From Antedon mediterranea (lineage: Eukaryota; Echinodermata; Crinoidea; Comatulida; Antedonidae): a stretch of DNA of 64,000 nucleotides. Where the stretch lies: contig NW_027306095.1 in NCBI RefSeq assembly GCF_964355755.1, positions 434,001-498,000 of the forward strand. Direction: 5' to 3'. A program made the position numbers and the translations under genes. Within the stretch, counting starts at the first letter, position 1, and each line of letters opens with the position of its first letter. Positions 36,105-50,900 of this stretch are shown here, piece by piece. The notes under the pieces are model-generated. The model worked only from the letters and a program-made list of their open reading frames with translations, made no database searches and had not been told where the DNA came from.

Positions 36105-39100
36105 GGTCTAAAACGTCTCCAAATGCGATTTGAAGCAATTTTGTGCACTTTGATGTTTTGTGTAATCCAGTTTCATCGAAATGTACAAAATTGTCTAAAA
36201 CGTCTCTAAATGCGATTTGAAGCTATTTTGTGCACTTTGTCGTTTTTGTGTGAAAAGTTTCATCGAAATGCTCAAAATGGTCTAAAACGTCTCCAAATGC
36301 GATTTGAAGCAATTTTGTGCACTTTGATGTTTTTGTGTGAAAAGTTTCATCGAAATGCACAAAATGGTCTAAAACGTCTGCAAATGCGATTTGAAGCTAT
36401 TTTGTGCACTTTGTCGTTTTTGTGTGAAAAGTTATTTCGAAATGCACAAAATGGTCTAAAACGTCTCCAATTGCGATTTGAAGTTATTTTGTGCACTTTG
36501 ATGTTTTGTGTGAAAAGTTTTATCGAAATGCTCAAAATGGTCTAAAACGGTTTCAAATGTGATTTTAAGCACTTTGATATTTTTGTGTAATCAAGTTTCA
36601 TCGAAATGCACAAAATGGTCTAAAACGTCTGCAAATGCGATTTAAAGCTATTTTGTGCACTTTAATATTTTGTGTGAAAAGTTTTATCGAAATTCTCAAA
36701 ATGGTCTAAAACGGTTTCAAATGTGATTTTAAGCACTTTGATGTTTTTGTGTAATCAAGTTTCATCGAAATGCACAAAATGGTTTAAAACGTCTGCAAAT
36801 GCGATTTGAAGCTATTTTGTGCACTTTGATGTTTTTGTGTGAAAAGTTTCCTCGAAATGCACAAAATTGTCTAAAACGTCTCCAAATACGATATTAAGCT
36901 ATTTTGTGCACTTTGATGTTTTTGTGTGAAAAGTTTCATCGAAATGCACAAAATGGTCTAAAACGTCTGCAAATGCGATTTGAAGCTATTTTGTGCACTT
37001 TGTCGTTTTTGTGTGAAAAGTTTCATCGAAATGCTCAAAATGGTCTAAAACGTCTCCAAATGCGATTTGAAGCAATTTTGTGCACTTTGATGTTTTTGTG
37101 TGAAAAGTTTCATCGAAATGCACAAAATGGTCTCTAAAACGTCTGCAAATGCGATTTGAAGCTATTTTGTGCACTTTGTCGTTTTTGTGTGAAAAGTTTT
37201 TTCGAAATGCACAAAATGGTCTAAAACGTCTCCAAATGCGATTTGGAGCTCTTTTGTGCACTTTGATGTTTTGTGTAAAAAGTTTGCTATTTTGTGCACT
37301 TTAATGTTTTGTGTGAAAAGTTTTATCGAAATGCTCAAAATTGTCTCAAACGGTTTCAAATGTGATTTTAAGCACTTTGATATTTTTGTGTAATCAAGTT
37401 TTTTCGAAATGCACAACATGGTCTAAAACGTCTCCAAATGCGATTTGAAGCTATTTTGTGCACTTTGATGTTTTTGTGTGAAAAGTTTATTCGAAATGCA
37501 CAAAATGGTCTAAAACGTCTCTAAATGCGATTTGAAGTTATTTTGTGCACTTTGATGTTTTGTGTGAAAAGTTTTATCGAAATGCTCAAAATGGTCTAAA
37601 ACGGTTTCAAATGTGATTTTAAGCACTTTGATATTTTTGTGTAATCAAGTTTCATCGAAATGCTCAAAATGGTCTAAAACGTCTCCAAATGCGATTTGAA
37701 GCTATTTTGTGCACTTTGATGTTTTTTTGTGAAAAGTTTCATCGAAATGCACAAAATGGTCTAAAACGTCTCTAAATGCGATTTGAAGCTATTTTGTGCA
37801 CTTTGATGTTTTTGTGTGAAAAGTTTCATCGAAATGCACAAAATGGTCTAAAACGTCTCTAAATGCGATTTGAAGCTATTTTGTGCACTTTGATGTTTTT
37901 TTGTGAAAAGTTTCATCGAAATGCACAAAATGGTCTAAAACGTCTCTAAATGCGATTTGAAGCTATTTTGTGCACTTTGATGTTTTTTTGTGAAAAGTTT
38001 CATCGAAATGCACAAAATTGTCTAAAACGTCTCTAAATGCGATTTGAAGCTATTTTGTGCACTTTGTCGTTTTTGTGTGAAAAGTTTTTTCGAAATGCAC
38101 AAAATGGTCTAAAACGTCTCCAAATGCGATTTGAAGCAATTTTGTGCACTTTGATGTTTTGTGTAATCCAGTTTCATCGAAATGTACAAAATTGTCTAAA
38201 ACGTCTCTAAATGCGATTTGAAGCTATTTTGTGCACTTTGTCGTTTTTGTGTGAAAAGTTTTTTCGAAATGCACAAAATGGTCTAAAACGTCTCCAATTG
38301 CGATTTGAAGTTATTTTGTGCACTTTGATGTTTTGTGTGAAAAGTTTTATCGAAATGCTCAAAATGGTCTAAAACGGTTTCAAATGTGATTTTAAGCACT
38401 TTGATATTTTTGTATAATCAAGTTAAATCGAAATGCACAAAATGGTCTAAAACGTCTGCAAATGCGATTTAAAGCTATTTTGTGCACTTTAATGTTTTGT
38501 GTGAAAAGTTTTATCGAAATTCTCAAAATGGTCTAAAACGGTTTCAAATGTGATTTTAAGCACTTTGATGTTTTTGTGTAATCAAGTTTCATCGAAAAGC
38601 ACAAAATGGTTTAAAACATCTGCAAATGCGATTTGAAGCTATTTTGTGCACTTTGAAGTTTTTGTGTGAAAAGTTTCATCGAAATGCACAAAATTGTCTA
38701 AAACGTTTCCAAATACGATATTAAGCTATTGTATGCACTTTGATATTTTTGAGTGAAAAGTTTCATCGAAATGCACAAAATGGTCTAAAACGTCTCTAAA
38801 TGCGATTTGAAGCTATTTTGTGCACTTTGATGTTTTTGTGTGAAAAGTTTCATCGAAATGCACAAAATGGTCTAAAACGTCTCTAAATGCGATTTGAAGC
38901 TATTTTGTGCACTTTGATGTTTTTTTGTGAAAAGTTTCATCGAAATGCACAAAATGGTCTAAAACGTCTCTAAATGCGATTTGAAGCTATTTTGTGCACT
39001 TTGTCGTTTTTGTGTGAAAAGTTTCATCGAAATGCTCAAAATGGTCTAAAACGTCTCCAAATGCGATTTGAAGCAATTTTGTGCACTTTGATGTTTTTGT

Positions 39101-42100
39101 GTGAAAAGTTTCATCGAAATGCACAAAATGGTCTAAAACGGTTTCAAATGTGATTTTAAGCACTTTGATGTTTTTGTGTAATCAAGTTTCATCGAAATGC
39201 ACAAAATGGTCTAAAACGTCTGCAAATGCGATTTAAAGCTATTTTGTGCACTTTAATGTTTTGTGTGAAAAGTTTTATCAAAATTCTCAAAATGGTCTAA
39301 AACGGTTTCAAATGTGATTTTAAGCACTTTGATGTTTTTGTGTAATCAAGTTTCATCGAAATGCACTAAATGGTTTAAAACGTCTGCAAATGCGATTTGA
39401 AGCTATTTTGTGCACTTTGATGTTTTTGTGTGAAAAGTTTCATCGAAATGCACAAAATTGTCTAAAACGTCTCCAAATACGATATTAAGCTATTGTATGC
39501 ACTTTGATGTTTTTGAGTGAAAAGTTTTTTCGAAATGCACAAAAGGGTCTAAAACGTCTCCAAATGCAATTTGAAGCAATTTTGTGCACTTTGATGTTTT
39601 GTGTAATCCAGTTTCATCGAAATGTACAAAATTGTCTAAATCGTCTCTAAATGCGATTTGAAGCTATTTTGTGCACTTTGTCGTTTTTGTGTGAAAAGTT
39701 TTATCGAAATGCTCAAAATGGTCTAAAACGGTTTCAAATGTGATTTTAAGCACTTTGATATTTTTGTGTAATCAAGTTTCATCGAAATGCACAAAATGGT
39801 CTAAAACGTCTCCAAATGCGATTTGAAGCTATTTTGTGCACTTTGATGTTTTTGTGTGAAAAGTTTCATCGAAATGCTCAAAATGGTCTAAAACGTCTCC
39901 AAATGCGATTTGAAGCAATTTTGTGCACTTTGATGTTTTTGTGTGAAAAGTTTCATCGAAATGCACAAAATGGTCTAAAACGTCTGCAAATGCGATTTGA
40001 AGCTATTTTGTGCACTTTGATGTTTTTTTGTGAAAAGTTTCATCGAAAGGCACAAAATTGTCTAAAACGTCTCTAAATGCGATTTGAAGCTATTTTGTGC
40101 ACTTTGTCGTTTTTGTGTGAAAAGTTTCATCGAAATTCCCAAAATGGTCTAAAACATCTCCAAATGCGATTTGAAGCAATTTTGTGCACTTTGATGTTTT
40201 TGTGTGAAAAGTTTCATCGAAATGCACAAAATGGTCTAAAACGTCTGCAAATGCGATTTGAAGCTATTTTGTGCACTTTGTCGTTTTTGTGTGAAAAGTT
40301 TTTTCGAAATGCACAAAATGGTCTAAAACGTCTCCAAATGCGATTTGAAGCAATTTTGTGCACTTTGATGTTTTGTGTAATCCAGTTTCATCGAAATGTA
40401 CAAAATTGTCTAAAACGTCTCTAAATGCGATTTGAAGCTTTTTTGTGCACTTTGTCGTTTTTGTGTGAAAAGTTTTTTCGAAATGCACAAAATGGTCTAA
40501 AACGTCTCCAAATGCGATTTGAAGCAATTTTGTGCACTTTGATGTTTTGTGTAATCCAGTTTCATCGAATTGTACAAAATTGTCTAAAACGTCTCTAAAT
40601 GCGATTTGAAGCTATTTTGTGCACTTTGTCGTTTTTGTGTGAAAAGTTTTATCGAAATGCTCAAAATGGTCTAAAACGGTTTCAAATGTGATTTTAAGCA
40701 CTTTGATATTTTTGTGTAATCAAGTTTCATCGAAATGCACAAAATGGTCTAAAACGTCTGCAAATGCGATTTAAAGCTATTTTGTGCACTTTAATGTTTT
40801 GTTTGAAAAGTTTTATCGAAATTCTCAAAATGGTCTAAAACGGTTTCAAATGTGATTTTAAGCAGTTTGATGTTTTTGTGTAATCAAGTTTCATCGAAAT
40901 GCACAAAATGGTTTAAAACGTCTGCAAATGCGATTTGAAGCTATTTTGTGCACTTTGATGTTTTTGTGTGAAAAGTTTCATCGAAATGCACAAAATTGTC
41001 TAAAACGTCTCCAAATACGATATTAAGCTATTTTGTGCACTTTGATGTTTTTGTGTGAAAAGTTTCATCGAAATGCACAAAATGGTCTAAAACGTCTGAA
41101 AATGCGATTTGAAGCAATTTTGTGCACTTTGATGTTTTTGTGTGAAAAGTTTCATCGAAATGCACAAAATGGTCTCTAAAACGTCTGCAAATGCGATTTG
41201 AAGCTATTTTGTGCACTTTGTCGTTTTTGTGTGAAAAGTTTTTTCGAAATGCACAAAATGGTCTAAAACGTCTCCAAATGCGATTTGAAGCAATTTTGTG
41301 CACTTTGATGTTTTGTGTAATCCAGTTTCATCGAAATGTACAAAATTGTCTAAAACGTCTCTAAATGCGATTTGAAGCTATTTTGTGCACTTTGTCGTTT
41401 TTGTGTGAAAAGTTTTTTCGAAATGCACAAAATGGTCTAAAACGTCTCCAATTGCGATTTGAAGTTATTTTGTGCACTTTGATGTTTTGTGTGAAAAGTT
41501 TTATCGAAATGCTCAAAATGGTCTAAAACGGTTTCAAATGTGATTTTAAGCACTTTGATATTTTTGTATAATCAAGTTAAATCGAAATGCACAAAATGGT
41601 CTAAAACGTCTGCAAATGCGATTTAAAGCTATTTTGTGTACTTTAATGTTTTGTGTGAAAAGTTTTATCGAAATTCTCAAAATGGTCTAAAACGGTTTCA
41701 AATGTGATTTTAAGCACTTTGATGTTTTTGTGTAATAGAGTTTCATCGAAATGCACTAAATGGTTTAAAACGTCTGCAAATGCGATTTGAAGCTATTTTG
41801 TGCACTTTGATGTTTTTGTGTGAAAAGTTTCATCGAAATGCACAAAATTGTCTAAAACGTCTCCAAATACGATATTAAGCTATTGTATGCACTTTGATGT
41901 TTTTGAGTGAAAAGTTTTTTCGAAATGCACAAAATGGTCTAAAACGTCTCCAAATGCGATTTGGAGCTCTTTTGTGCACTTTGATGTTTTGTGTAAAAAG
42001 TTTGCTATTTTGTGCACTTTAATGTTTTGTGTGAAAAGTTTTATCGAAATGCTCAAAATTGTCTAAAACGGTTTCAAATGTGATTTTAAGCACTTTGATA

Positions 42101-45100
42101 TTTTTGTGTAATCAAGTTTTTTCGAAATGCACAACATGGTCTAAAACGTCTCCAAATGCGATTTGAAGCTATTTTGTGCACTTTGATGTTTTTGTGTGAA
42201 AAGTTTATTCGAAATGCAAAAATGGTCTAAAACGTCTCCAAATGCGATTTGAAGTTATTTTGTGCACTTTGATGTTTTGTGTGAAAAGTTTTATCGAAAT
42301 GCTCAAAATGGTCTAAAACGGTTTAAAATGTGATTTTAAGCACTTTGATATTTTTGTGTAATCAAGTTTCATCGAAATGCTCAAAATGGTCTAAAACGTC
42401 TCCAAATGCGATTTGAAGCTATTTTGTGCACTTTGATGTTTTTTTGTGAAAAGTTTCATCGAAATGCACAAAATGGTCTAAAACGTCTCTAAATGCGATT
42501 TGAAGCTATTTTGTGCACTTTGATGTTTTTGTGTGAAAAGTTTCATCGAAATGCACAAAATGGTCTAAAACGTCTCTAAATGCGATTTGAAGCTATTTTG
42601 TGCACTTTGATGTTTTTTTGTGAAAAGTTTCATCGAAATGCACAAAATGGTCTAAAACGTCTCTAAATGCGATTTGAAGCTATTTTGTGCACTTTGATGT
42701 TTTTTTGTGAAAAGTTTCATCGAAATGCACAAAATTGTCTAAAACGTCTCTAAATGCGATTTGAAGCTATTTTGTGCACTTTGTCGTTTTTGTGTGAAAA
42801 GTTTCATCGAAATGCACAATATGGTCTAAAACGTCTGCAAATGCGATTTGAAGCTATTTTGTGCACTTTGTCGTTTTTGTGTGAAAAGTTTTTTCGAAAT
42901 GCACAAAATGGTCTAAAACGTCTCCAATTGCGATTTGAAGTTATTTTGTGCACTTTGATGTTTTGTGTGAAAAGTTTTATCGAAATGCTCAAAATGGTCT
43001 AAAACGGTTTCAAATGTGATTTTAAGCACTTTGATATTTTTGTGTAATCAAGTTTCATCGAAATGCACAAAATGGTCTAAAACGTCTGCAAATGCGATTT
43101 AAAGCTATTTTGTGCACTTTAATGTTTTGTGTGAAAAGTTTTATCGAAATTCTCAAAATGGTCTAAAACGGTTTCAAATGTGATTTTAAGCACTTTGATG
43201 TTTTTGTGTAATCAAGTTTCATCGAAATGCACAAAATGGTTTAAAACGTCTGCAAATGCGATTTGAAGCTATTTTGTGCACTTTGATGTTTTTGTGTGAA
43301 AAGTTTCATCGAAATGCACAAAATTGTCTAAAACGTTTCCAAATACGATATTAAGCTATTGTATGCACTTTGATGTTTTTGAGTGAAAAGTTTTTTCGAA
43401 ATGCACAAAATGGTCTAAAACGTCTCCAAATGCGATTTGGAGCTCTTTTGTGCACTTTGATGTTTTGTGTAAAAAGTTTGCTATTTTGTGCACTTTAATG
43501 TTTTGTGTGAAAAGTTTTATCGAAATGCTCAAAATTGTCTAAAACGGTTTCAAATGTGATTTTAAGCACTTTGATATTTTTGTGTAATCAAGTTTTTTCG
43601 AAATGCACAACATGGTCTAAAACGTCTCCAAATGCGATTTGAAGCTATTTTGTGCACTTTGATGTTTTTGTGTGAAAAGTTTCATCGAAATGCACAAAAT
43701 GGTCTAAAACGTCTCTAAATGCGATTTAAAGCTATTTTGTGCACTTTGTCGTTTTTGTGTGAAAAGTTTCATCGAAATGCTCAAAATGGTCTAAAACGTC
43801 TCCAAATGCGATTTGAAGCAATTTTGTGCACTTTGATGTTTTTGTGTGAAAAGTTTCATCGAAATGCACAAAATGGTCTAAAACGTCTGCAAATGCGATT
43901 TGAAGCTATTTTGTGCACTTTGATGTTTTTTTGTGAAAAGTTTCATCGAAAGGCACAAAATTGTCTAAAACGTCTCTAAATGCGATTTGAAGCTATTTTG
44001 TGCACTTTGTCGTTTTTGTGTGAAAAGTTTCATCGAAATTCCCAAAATGGTCTAAAACATCTCCAAATGCGATTTGAAGCAATTTTGTGCACTTTGATGT
44101 TTTTGTGTGAAAAGTTTCATCGAAATGCACAAAATGGTCTAAAACGTCTGCAAATGCGATTTGAAGCTATTTTGTGCACTTTGTCGTTTTTGTGTGAAAA
44201 GTTTTTTCGAAATGCACAAAATGGTCTAAAACGTCTCCAAATGCGATTTGAAGCAATTTTGTGCACTTTGATGTTTTGTGTAATCCAGTTTCATCGAAAT
44301 GTACAAAATTGTCTAAAACGTCTCTAAATGCGATTTGAAGCTATTTTGTGCACTTTGTCGTTTTTGTGTGAAAAGTTTCATCGAAATGCTCAAAATGGTC
44401 TAAAACGTCTCCAAATGCGATTTGAAGCAATTTTGTGCACTTTGATGTTTTTGTGTGAAAAGTTTCATCGAAATGCACAAAATGGTCTAAAACGTCTGCA
44501 AATGCGATTTGAAGCTATTTTGTGCACTTTGTCGTTTTTGTGTGAAAAGTTATTTCGAAATGCACAAAATGGTCTAAAACGTCTCCAATTGCGATTTGAA
44601 GTTATTTTGTGCACTTTGATGTTTTGTGTGAAAAGTTTTATCGAAATGCTCAAAATGGTCTAAAACGGTTTCAAATGTGATTTTAAGCACTTTGATATTT
44701 TTGTGTAATCAAGTTTCATCGAAATGCACAAAATGGTCTAAAACGTCTGCAAATGCGATTTAAAGCTATTTTGTGCACTTTAATATTTTGTGTGAAAAGT
44801 TTTATCGAAATTCTCAAAATGGTCTAAAACGGTTTCAAATGTGATTTTAAGCACTTTGATGTTTTTGTGTAATCAAGTTTCATCGAAATGCACAAAATGG
44901 TTTAAAACGTCTGCAAATGCGATTTGAAGCTATTTTGTGCACTTTGATGTTTTTGTGTGAAAAGTTTCCTCGAAATGCACAAAATTGTCTAAAACGTCTC
45001 CAAATACGATATTAAGCTATTTTGTGCACTTTGATGTTTTTGTGTGAAAAGTTTCATCGAAATGCACAAAATGGTCTAAAACGTCTGCAAATGCGATTTG

Positions 45101-47982
45101 AAGCTATTTTGTGCACTTTGTCGTTTTTGTGTGAAAAGTTTCATCGAAATGCTCAAAATGGTCTAAAACGTCTCCAAATGCGATTTGAAGCAATTTTGTG
45201 CACTTTGATGTTTTTGTGTGAAAAGTTTCATCGAAATGCACAAAATGGTCTCTAAAACGTCTGCAAATGCGATTTGAAGCTATTTTGTGCACTTTGTCGT
45301 TTTTGTGTGAAAAGTTTTTTCGAAATGCACAAAATGGTCTAAAACGTCTCCAAATGCGATTTGGAGCTCTTTTGTGCACTTTGATGTTTTGTGTAAAAAG
45401 TTTGCTATTTTGTGCACTTTAATGTTTTGTGTGAAAAGTTTTATCGAAATGCTCAAAATTGTCTCAAACGGTTTCAAATGTGATTTTAAGCACTTTGATA
45501 TTTTTGTGTAATCAAGTTTTTTCGAAATGCACAACATGGTCTAAAACGTCTCCAAATGCGATTTAAAGCTATTTTGTGCACTTTGATGTTTTTGTGTGAA
45601 AAGTTTATTCGAAATGCACAAAATGGTCTAAAACGTCTCTAAATGCGATTTGAAGTTATTTTGTGCACTTTGATGTTTTGTGTGAAAAGTTTTATCGAAA
45701 TGCTCAAAATGGTCTAAAACGGTTTCAAATGTGATTTTAAGCACTTTGATATTTTTGTGTAATCAAGTTTCATCGAAATGCTCAAAATGGTCTAAAACGT
45801 CTCCAAATGCGATTTGAAGCTATTTTGTGCACTTTGATGTTTTTTTGTGAAAAGTTTCATCGAAATGCACAAAATGGTCTAAAACGTCTCTAAATGCGAT
45901 TTGAAGCTATTTTGTGCACTTTGATGTTTTTGTGTGAAAAGTTTCATCGAAATGCACAAAATGGTCTAAAACGTCTCTAAATGCGATTTGAAGCTATTTT
46001 GTGCACTTTGATGTTTTTTTGTGAAAAGTTTCATCGAAATGCACAAAATGGTCTAAAACGTCTCTAAATGCGATTTGAAGCTATTTTGTGCACTTTGATG
46101 TTTTTTTGTGAAAAGTTTCATCGAAATGCACAAAATTGTCTAAAACGTCTCTAAATGCGATTTGAAGCTATTTTGTGCACTTTGTCGTTTTTGTGTGAAA
46201 AGTTTTTTCGAAATGCACAAAATGGTCTAAAACGTCTCCAAATGCGATTTGAAGCAATTTTGTGCACTTTGATGTTTTGTGTAATCCAGTTTCATCGAAA
46301 TGTACAAAATTGTCTAAAACGTCTCTAAATGCGATTTGAAGCTATTTTGTGCACTTTGTCGTTTTTGTGTGAAAAGTTTTTTCGAAATGCACAAAATGGT
46401 CTAAAACGTCTCCAATTGCGATTTGAAGTTATTTTGTGCACTTTGATGTTTTGTGTGAAAAGTTTTATCGAAATGCTCAAAATGGTCTAAAACGGTTTCA
46501 AATGTGATTTTAAGCACTTTGATATTTTTGTATAATCAAGTTAAATCGAAATGCACAAAATGGTCTAAAACGTCTGCAAATGCGATTTAAAGCTATTTTG
46601 TGCACTTTAATGTTTTGTGTGAAAAGTTTTATCGAAATTCTCAAAATGGTCTAAAACGGTTTCAAATGTGATTTTAAGCACTTTGATGTTTTTGTGTAAT
46701 CAAGTTTCATCGAAAAGCACAAAATGGTTTAAAACATCTGCAAATGCGATTTGAAGCTATTTTGTGCACTTTGATGTTTTTGTGTGAAAAGTTTCATCGA
46801 AATGCACAAAATTGTCTAAAACTTTTCCAAATACGATATTAAGCTATTGTATGCACTTTGATATTTTTGAGTGAAAAGTTTCATCGAAATGCACAAAATG
46901 GTCTAAAACGTCTCTAAATGCGATTTGAAGCTATTTTGTGCACTTTGATGTTTTTGTGTGAAAAGTTTCATCGAAATGCACAAAATGGTCTAAAACGTCT
47001 CTAAATGCGATTTGAAGCTATTTTGTGCACTTTGATGTTTTTTTGTGAAAAGTTTCATCGAAATGCACAAAATGGTCTAAAACGTCTCTAAATGCGATTT
47101 GAAGCTATTTTGTGCACTTTGTCGTTTTTGTGTGAAAAGTTTCATCGAAATGCTCAAAATGGTCTAAAACGTCTCCAAATGCGATTTGAAGCAATTTTGT
47201 GCACTTTGATGTTTTTGTGTGAAAAGTTTCATCGAAATGCACAAAATGGTCTAAAACGTCTGCAAATGCGATTTGAAGCTATTTTGTGAACTTTGATGTT
47301 TTTTTGTGAAAAGTTTCATCGAAATGCACAAAATTATCTAAAACGTCTCTAAATGCGATTTGAAGCTATTTTGTGCACTTTGATGTTTTTTTGTGAAAAG
47401 TTTCATCGAAATGTACAAAATTGTCTAAAACGTCTCTAAATGCGATTTGAAGCTATTTTGTGCACTTTGTCGTTTTTGTGTGAAAAGTTTCATCGAAATG
47501 CTCAAAATGGTCTAAAACGTTTCCAAATGCGATTTGAAGCAATTTTGTGCACTTTGATGTTTTTGTGTGAAAAGTTTCATCGAAATGCACAAAATGGTCT
47601 AAAACGTCTGCAAATGCGATTTGAAGCTATTTTGTGCACTTTGTCGTTTTTGTGTGAAAAGTTTTTTCGAAATGCACAAAATGGTCTAAAACGTCTCCAA
47701 ATGCGATTTGAAGCAATTTTGTGCACTTTGATTTTTTGTGTAATCCAGTTTCATCGAAATGTACAAAATTGTCAAAAACGTCTCTAAATGCGATTTGAAG
47801 CTATTTTGTGCACTTTGTCGTTTTTGTGTGAAAAGTTTTTTCGAATTGCACAAAATGGTCTAAAACGTCTCCAATTGCGATTTGAAGTTATTTTGTGCAC
47901 TTTGATGTTTTGTGTGAAAAGTTTTATCGAAATGCTCAAAATGGTCTAAAACGGTTTCAAATGTGATTTTAAGCACTTTGAT
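36105..47982 (+). repeat. 11.9-kb segmental duplication, copy 2
   Basis: Near-identical partner of 2,640-14,517. Copy-specific substitutions include CTTTGAAGTTTTT at about 38,653, GTAATAGAG at about 41,731, GATTTAAAGC at about 45,564 and AACTTTTCC at about 46,821. GAGCTC tags fall at 37,246, 41,964, 43,440 and 45,364, each exactly 33,465 bp after its partner. The copy also inherits the internal 8,118-bp relationship: 3,781/11,899 corresponds to 37,246/45,364. Such similarity implies a very recent event, or an assembly artefact. Confidence 0.9.
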
Positions 47983-50900
47983 ATTTTTGTATAATCAAGT
48001 TAAATCGAAATAGACAATATGGTCTAAAACGTCTGCAAATGCGATTTAAAGCTATTTTGTGCACTTTAATGTTTTGTGTGAAAAGTTTTATCGAAATTCT
48101 CAAAATGGTCTAAAACGGTTTCAAATGTGATTTTAAGCACTTTGATGTTTTTGTGTAATCAAGTTTAATCGAAAAGCACAAAATGGTTTAAAACGTCTGC
48201 AAACGCGATTTGAAGCTATTTTGTGCACTTTGATGTTTTTGTGTGAAAAGTTTCATCGAAATGCACAAAATTGTCTAAAACGTTTCCAAATACGATATAT
48301 TGTATGCACTTTGATGTTTTTGAGTGAAAAGTTTTTTCGAAATGCACAAAATGGTCTAAAACGTCTCCAAATGCGATTTGAAGCTATTTTGTGCACTTTG
48401 ATGTTTTTTTGTGAAAAGTTTCATCGAAATGCACAAAATGGTCTAAAACGTCTCTAAATGCGATTTGAAGCTATTTTGTGCACTTTGATGTTTTTGTGTG
48501 AAAAGTTTCATCGAAATGCACAAAATGGTCTAAAACGTCTCTAAATGCGATTTGAAGCTATTTTGTGCACTTCGATGTTTTTTTGTGAAAAGTTTCATCG
48601 AAATGCACAAAATTGTCTAAAACGTCTCTAAATGCGATTTGAAGCTATTTTGTGCACTTTGTCGTTTTTGTGTGAAAAGTTTCATCGAAATGCACAAAAT
48701 GGTCTAAAACGTCTGCAAATGCGATTTGAAGCTATTTTGTGCACTTTGTCGTTTTTGTGTGAAAAGTTTTTTCGAAATGCACAAAATGGTCTAAAACGTC
48801 TCCAATTGCGATTTGAAGTTATTTTGTGCACTTTGATGTTTTGTGTGAAAAGTTTTATCGAAATGCTCAAAATGGTCTAAAACGGTTTCAAATGTGATTT
48901 TAAGCACTTTGATATTTTTGTGTAATCAAGTTTCATCGAAATGCACAAAATGGTCTAAAACGTCTGCAAATGCGATTTAAAGCTATTTTGTGCACTTTAA
49001 TGTTTTGTGTGAAAAGTTTTATCGAAATTCTCAAAATGGTCTAAAACGGTTTCAAATGTGATTTTAAGCACTTTGATGTTTTTGTGTAATCAAGTTTCAT
49101 CGAAAATCACTAAAAGGTCTAGAACCTCTGCAAATGCAATTTAAAGCTATTTTGTGCACTTTAATGTTTTCTGTGAAAAGTTTTATCGAAATTCTCAAAA
49201 TGGTCTAAAACGGTTTCAAATGTGATTTTAAGCACTTTGATGTTTTTGTGTAATCAAGTTTTTTCGAAATGCACAACATGGTCTAAAACGTCTCCAAATG
49301 CGATTTGAAGCTATTTTGTGCACTTTGATGTTTTTGTGTGAAAAGTTTCAATGAAATGCACAAAATGGTCTAAAACGTCTCTAAATGCGATTTGAAGCTA
49401 TTTTGTGCACTTTGTCGTTTTTGTGTGAAAAGTTTCATCGAAATGCTCAAAATGGTCTAAAACGTCTCCAAATGCGATTTGAAGCTATTTTGTGCACTTT
49501 GATGTTTTTTTCTGAAAAGTTTCATCGAAATGCACAAAATGGTCTAAAACGTCTCTAAATGCGATTTGAAGCTATTTTGTGCACTTTGATGTTTTTGTGT
49601 GAAAAGTTTCATCGAAATGCACAAAATGGTCTAAAACGTCTCTAAATGCGATTTGAAGCTATTTTGTGCACTTTGATGTTTTTTTGTGAAAAGTTTCATC
49701 GAAATGCACAAAATGGTCTAAAACGTCTCTAAATGCGATTTGAAGCTATTTTGTGCACTTTGTCGTTTTTGTGTGAAAAGTTTCATCGAAATGCTCAAAA
49801 TGGTCTAAAACGTCTCCAAATGCGATTTGAAGCAATTTTGTGCACTTTGATGTTTTTGTGTGAAAAGTTTCATTGAAATGCACAAAATGGTCTAAAACGT
49901 CTGCAAATGCGATTTGAAGCTATTTTGTGCACTTTGATGTTTTTTTGTGAAAAGTTTCATCGAAAGGCACAAAATTGTCTAAAACGTCTCTAAATGCGAT
50001 TTGAAGCTATTTTGTGCACTTTGTCGTTTTTGTGTGAAAAGTTTCATCGAAATTCCCAAAATGGTCTAAAACATCTCCAAATGCGATTTGAAGCAATTTT
50101 GTGCACTTTGATGTTTTTGTGTGAAAAGTTTCATCGAAATGCACAAAATGGTCTAAAACGTCTGCAAATGCGATTTGAAGCTATTTTGTGCACTTTGTCG
50201 TTTTTGTACGAAAAGTTTTTTCGAAATGCACAAAATGGTCTAAAACGTCTCCAAATGCGATTTGAAGCAATTTTGTGCACTTTGATGTTTTGTGTAATCC
50301 AGTTTCATCGAAATGTACAAAATTGTCTAAAACGTCTCTAAATGCGATTTGAAGCTATTTTGTGCACTTTGTCGTTTTTGTGTGAAAAGTTTTTTCGAAA
50401 TGCACAAAATGGTCTAAAACGTCTCCAAATGCGATTTGAAGCAATTTTGTGCACTTTGATGTTTTGTGTAATCCAGTTTCATCGAAATGTACAAAATTGT
50501 CTAAAACGTCTCTAAATGCGATTTGAAGCTATTTTGTGCACTTTGTCGTTTTTGTGTGAAAAGTTTTTTCGAAATGCACAAAATGGTCTAAAACGTCTCC
50601 AATTGCGATTTGAAGTTATTTTGTGCACTTTGATGTTTTGTGTGAAAAGTTTTATCGAAATGCTCAAAATGGTCTAAAACGGTTTCAAATGTGATTTTAA
50701 GCACTTTGATATTTTTGTGTAATCAAGTTTCATCGAAATGCACAAAATGGTCTAAAACGTCTGCAAATGCGATTTAAAGCTATTTTGTGCACTTTAATGT
50801 TTTGTGTGAAAAGTTTTATCGAAATTCTCAAAATGGTCTAAAACGGTTTCAAATGTGATTTTAAGCACTTTGATGTTTTTGTGTAATCAAGTTTCATCGA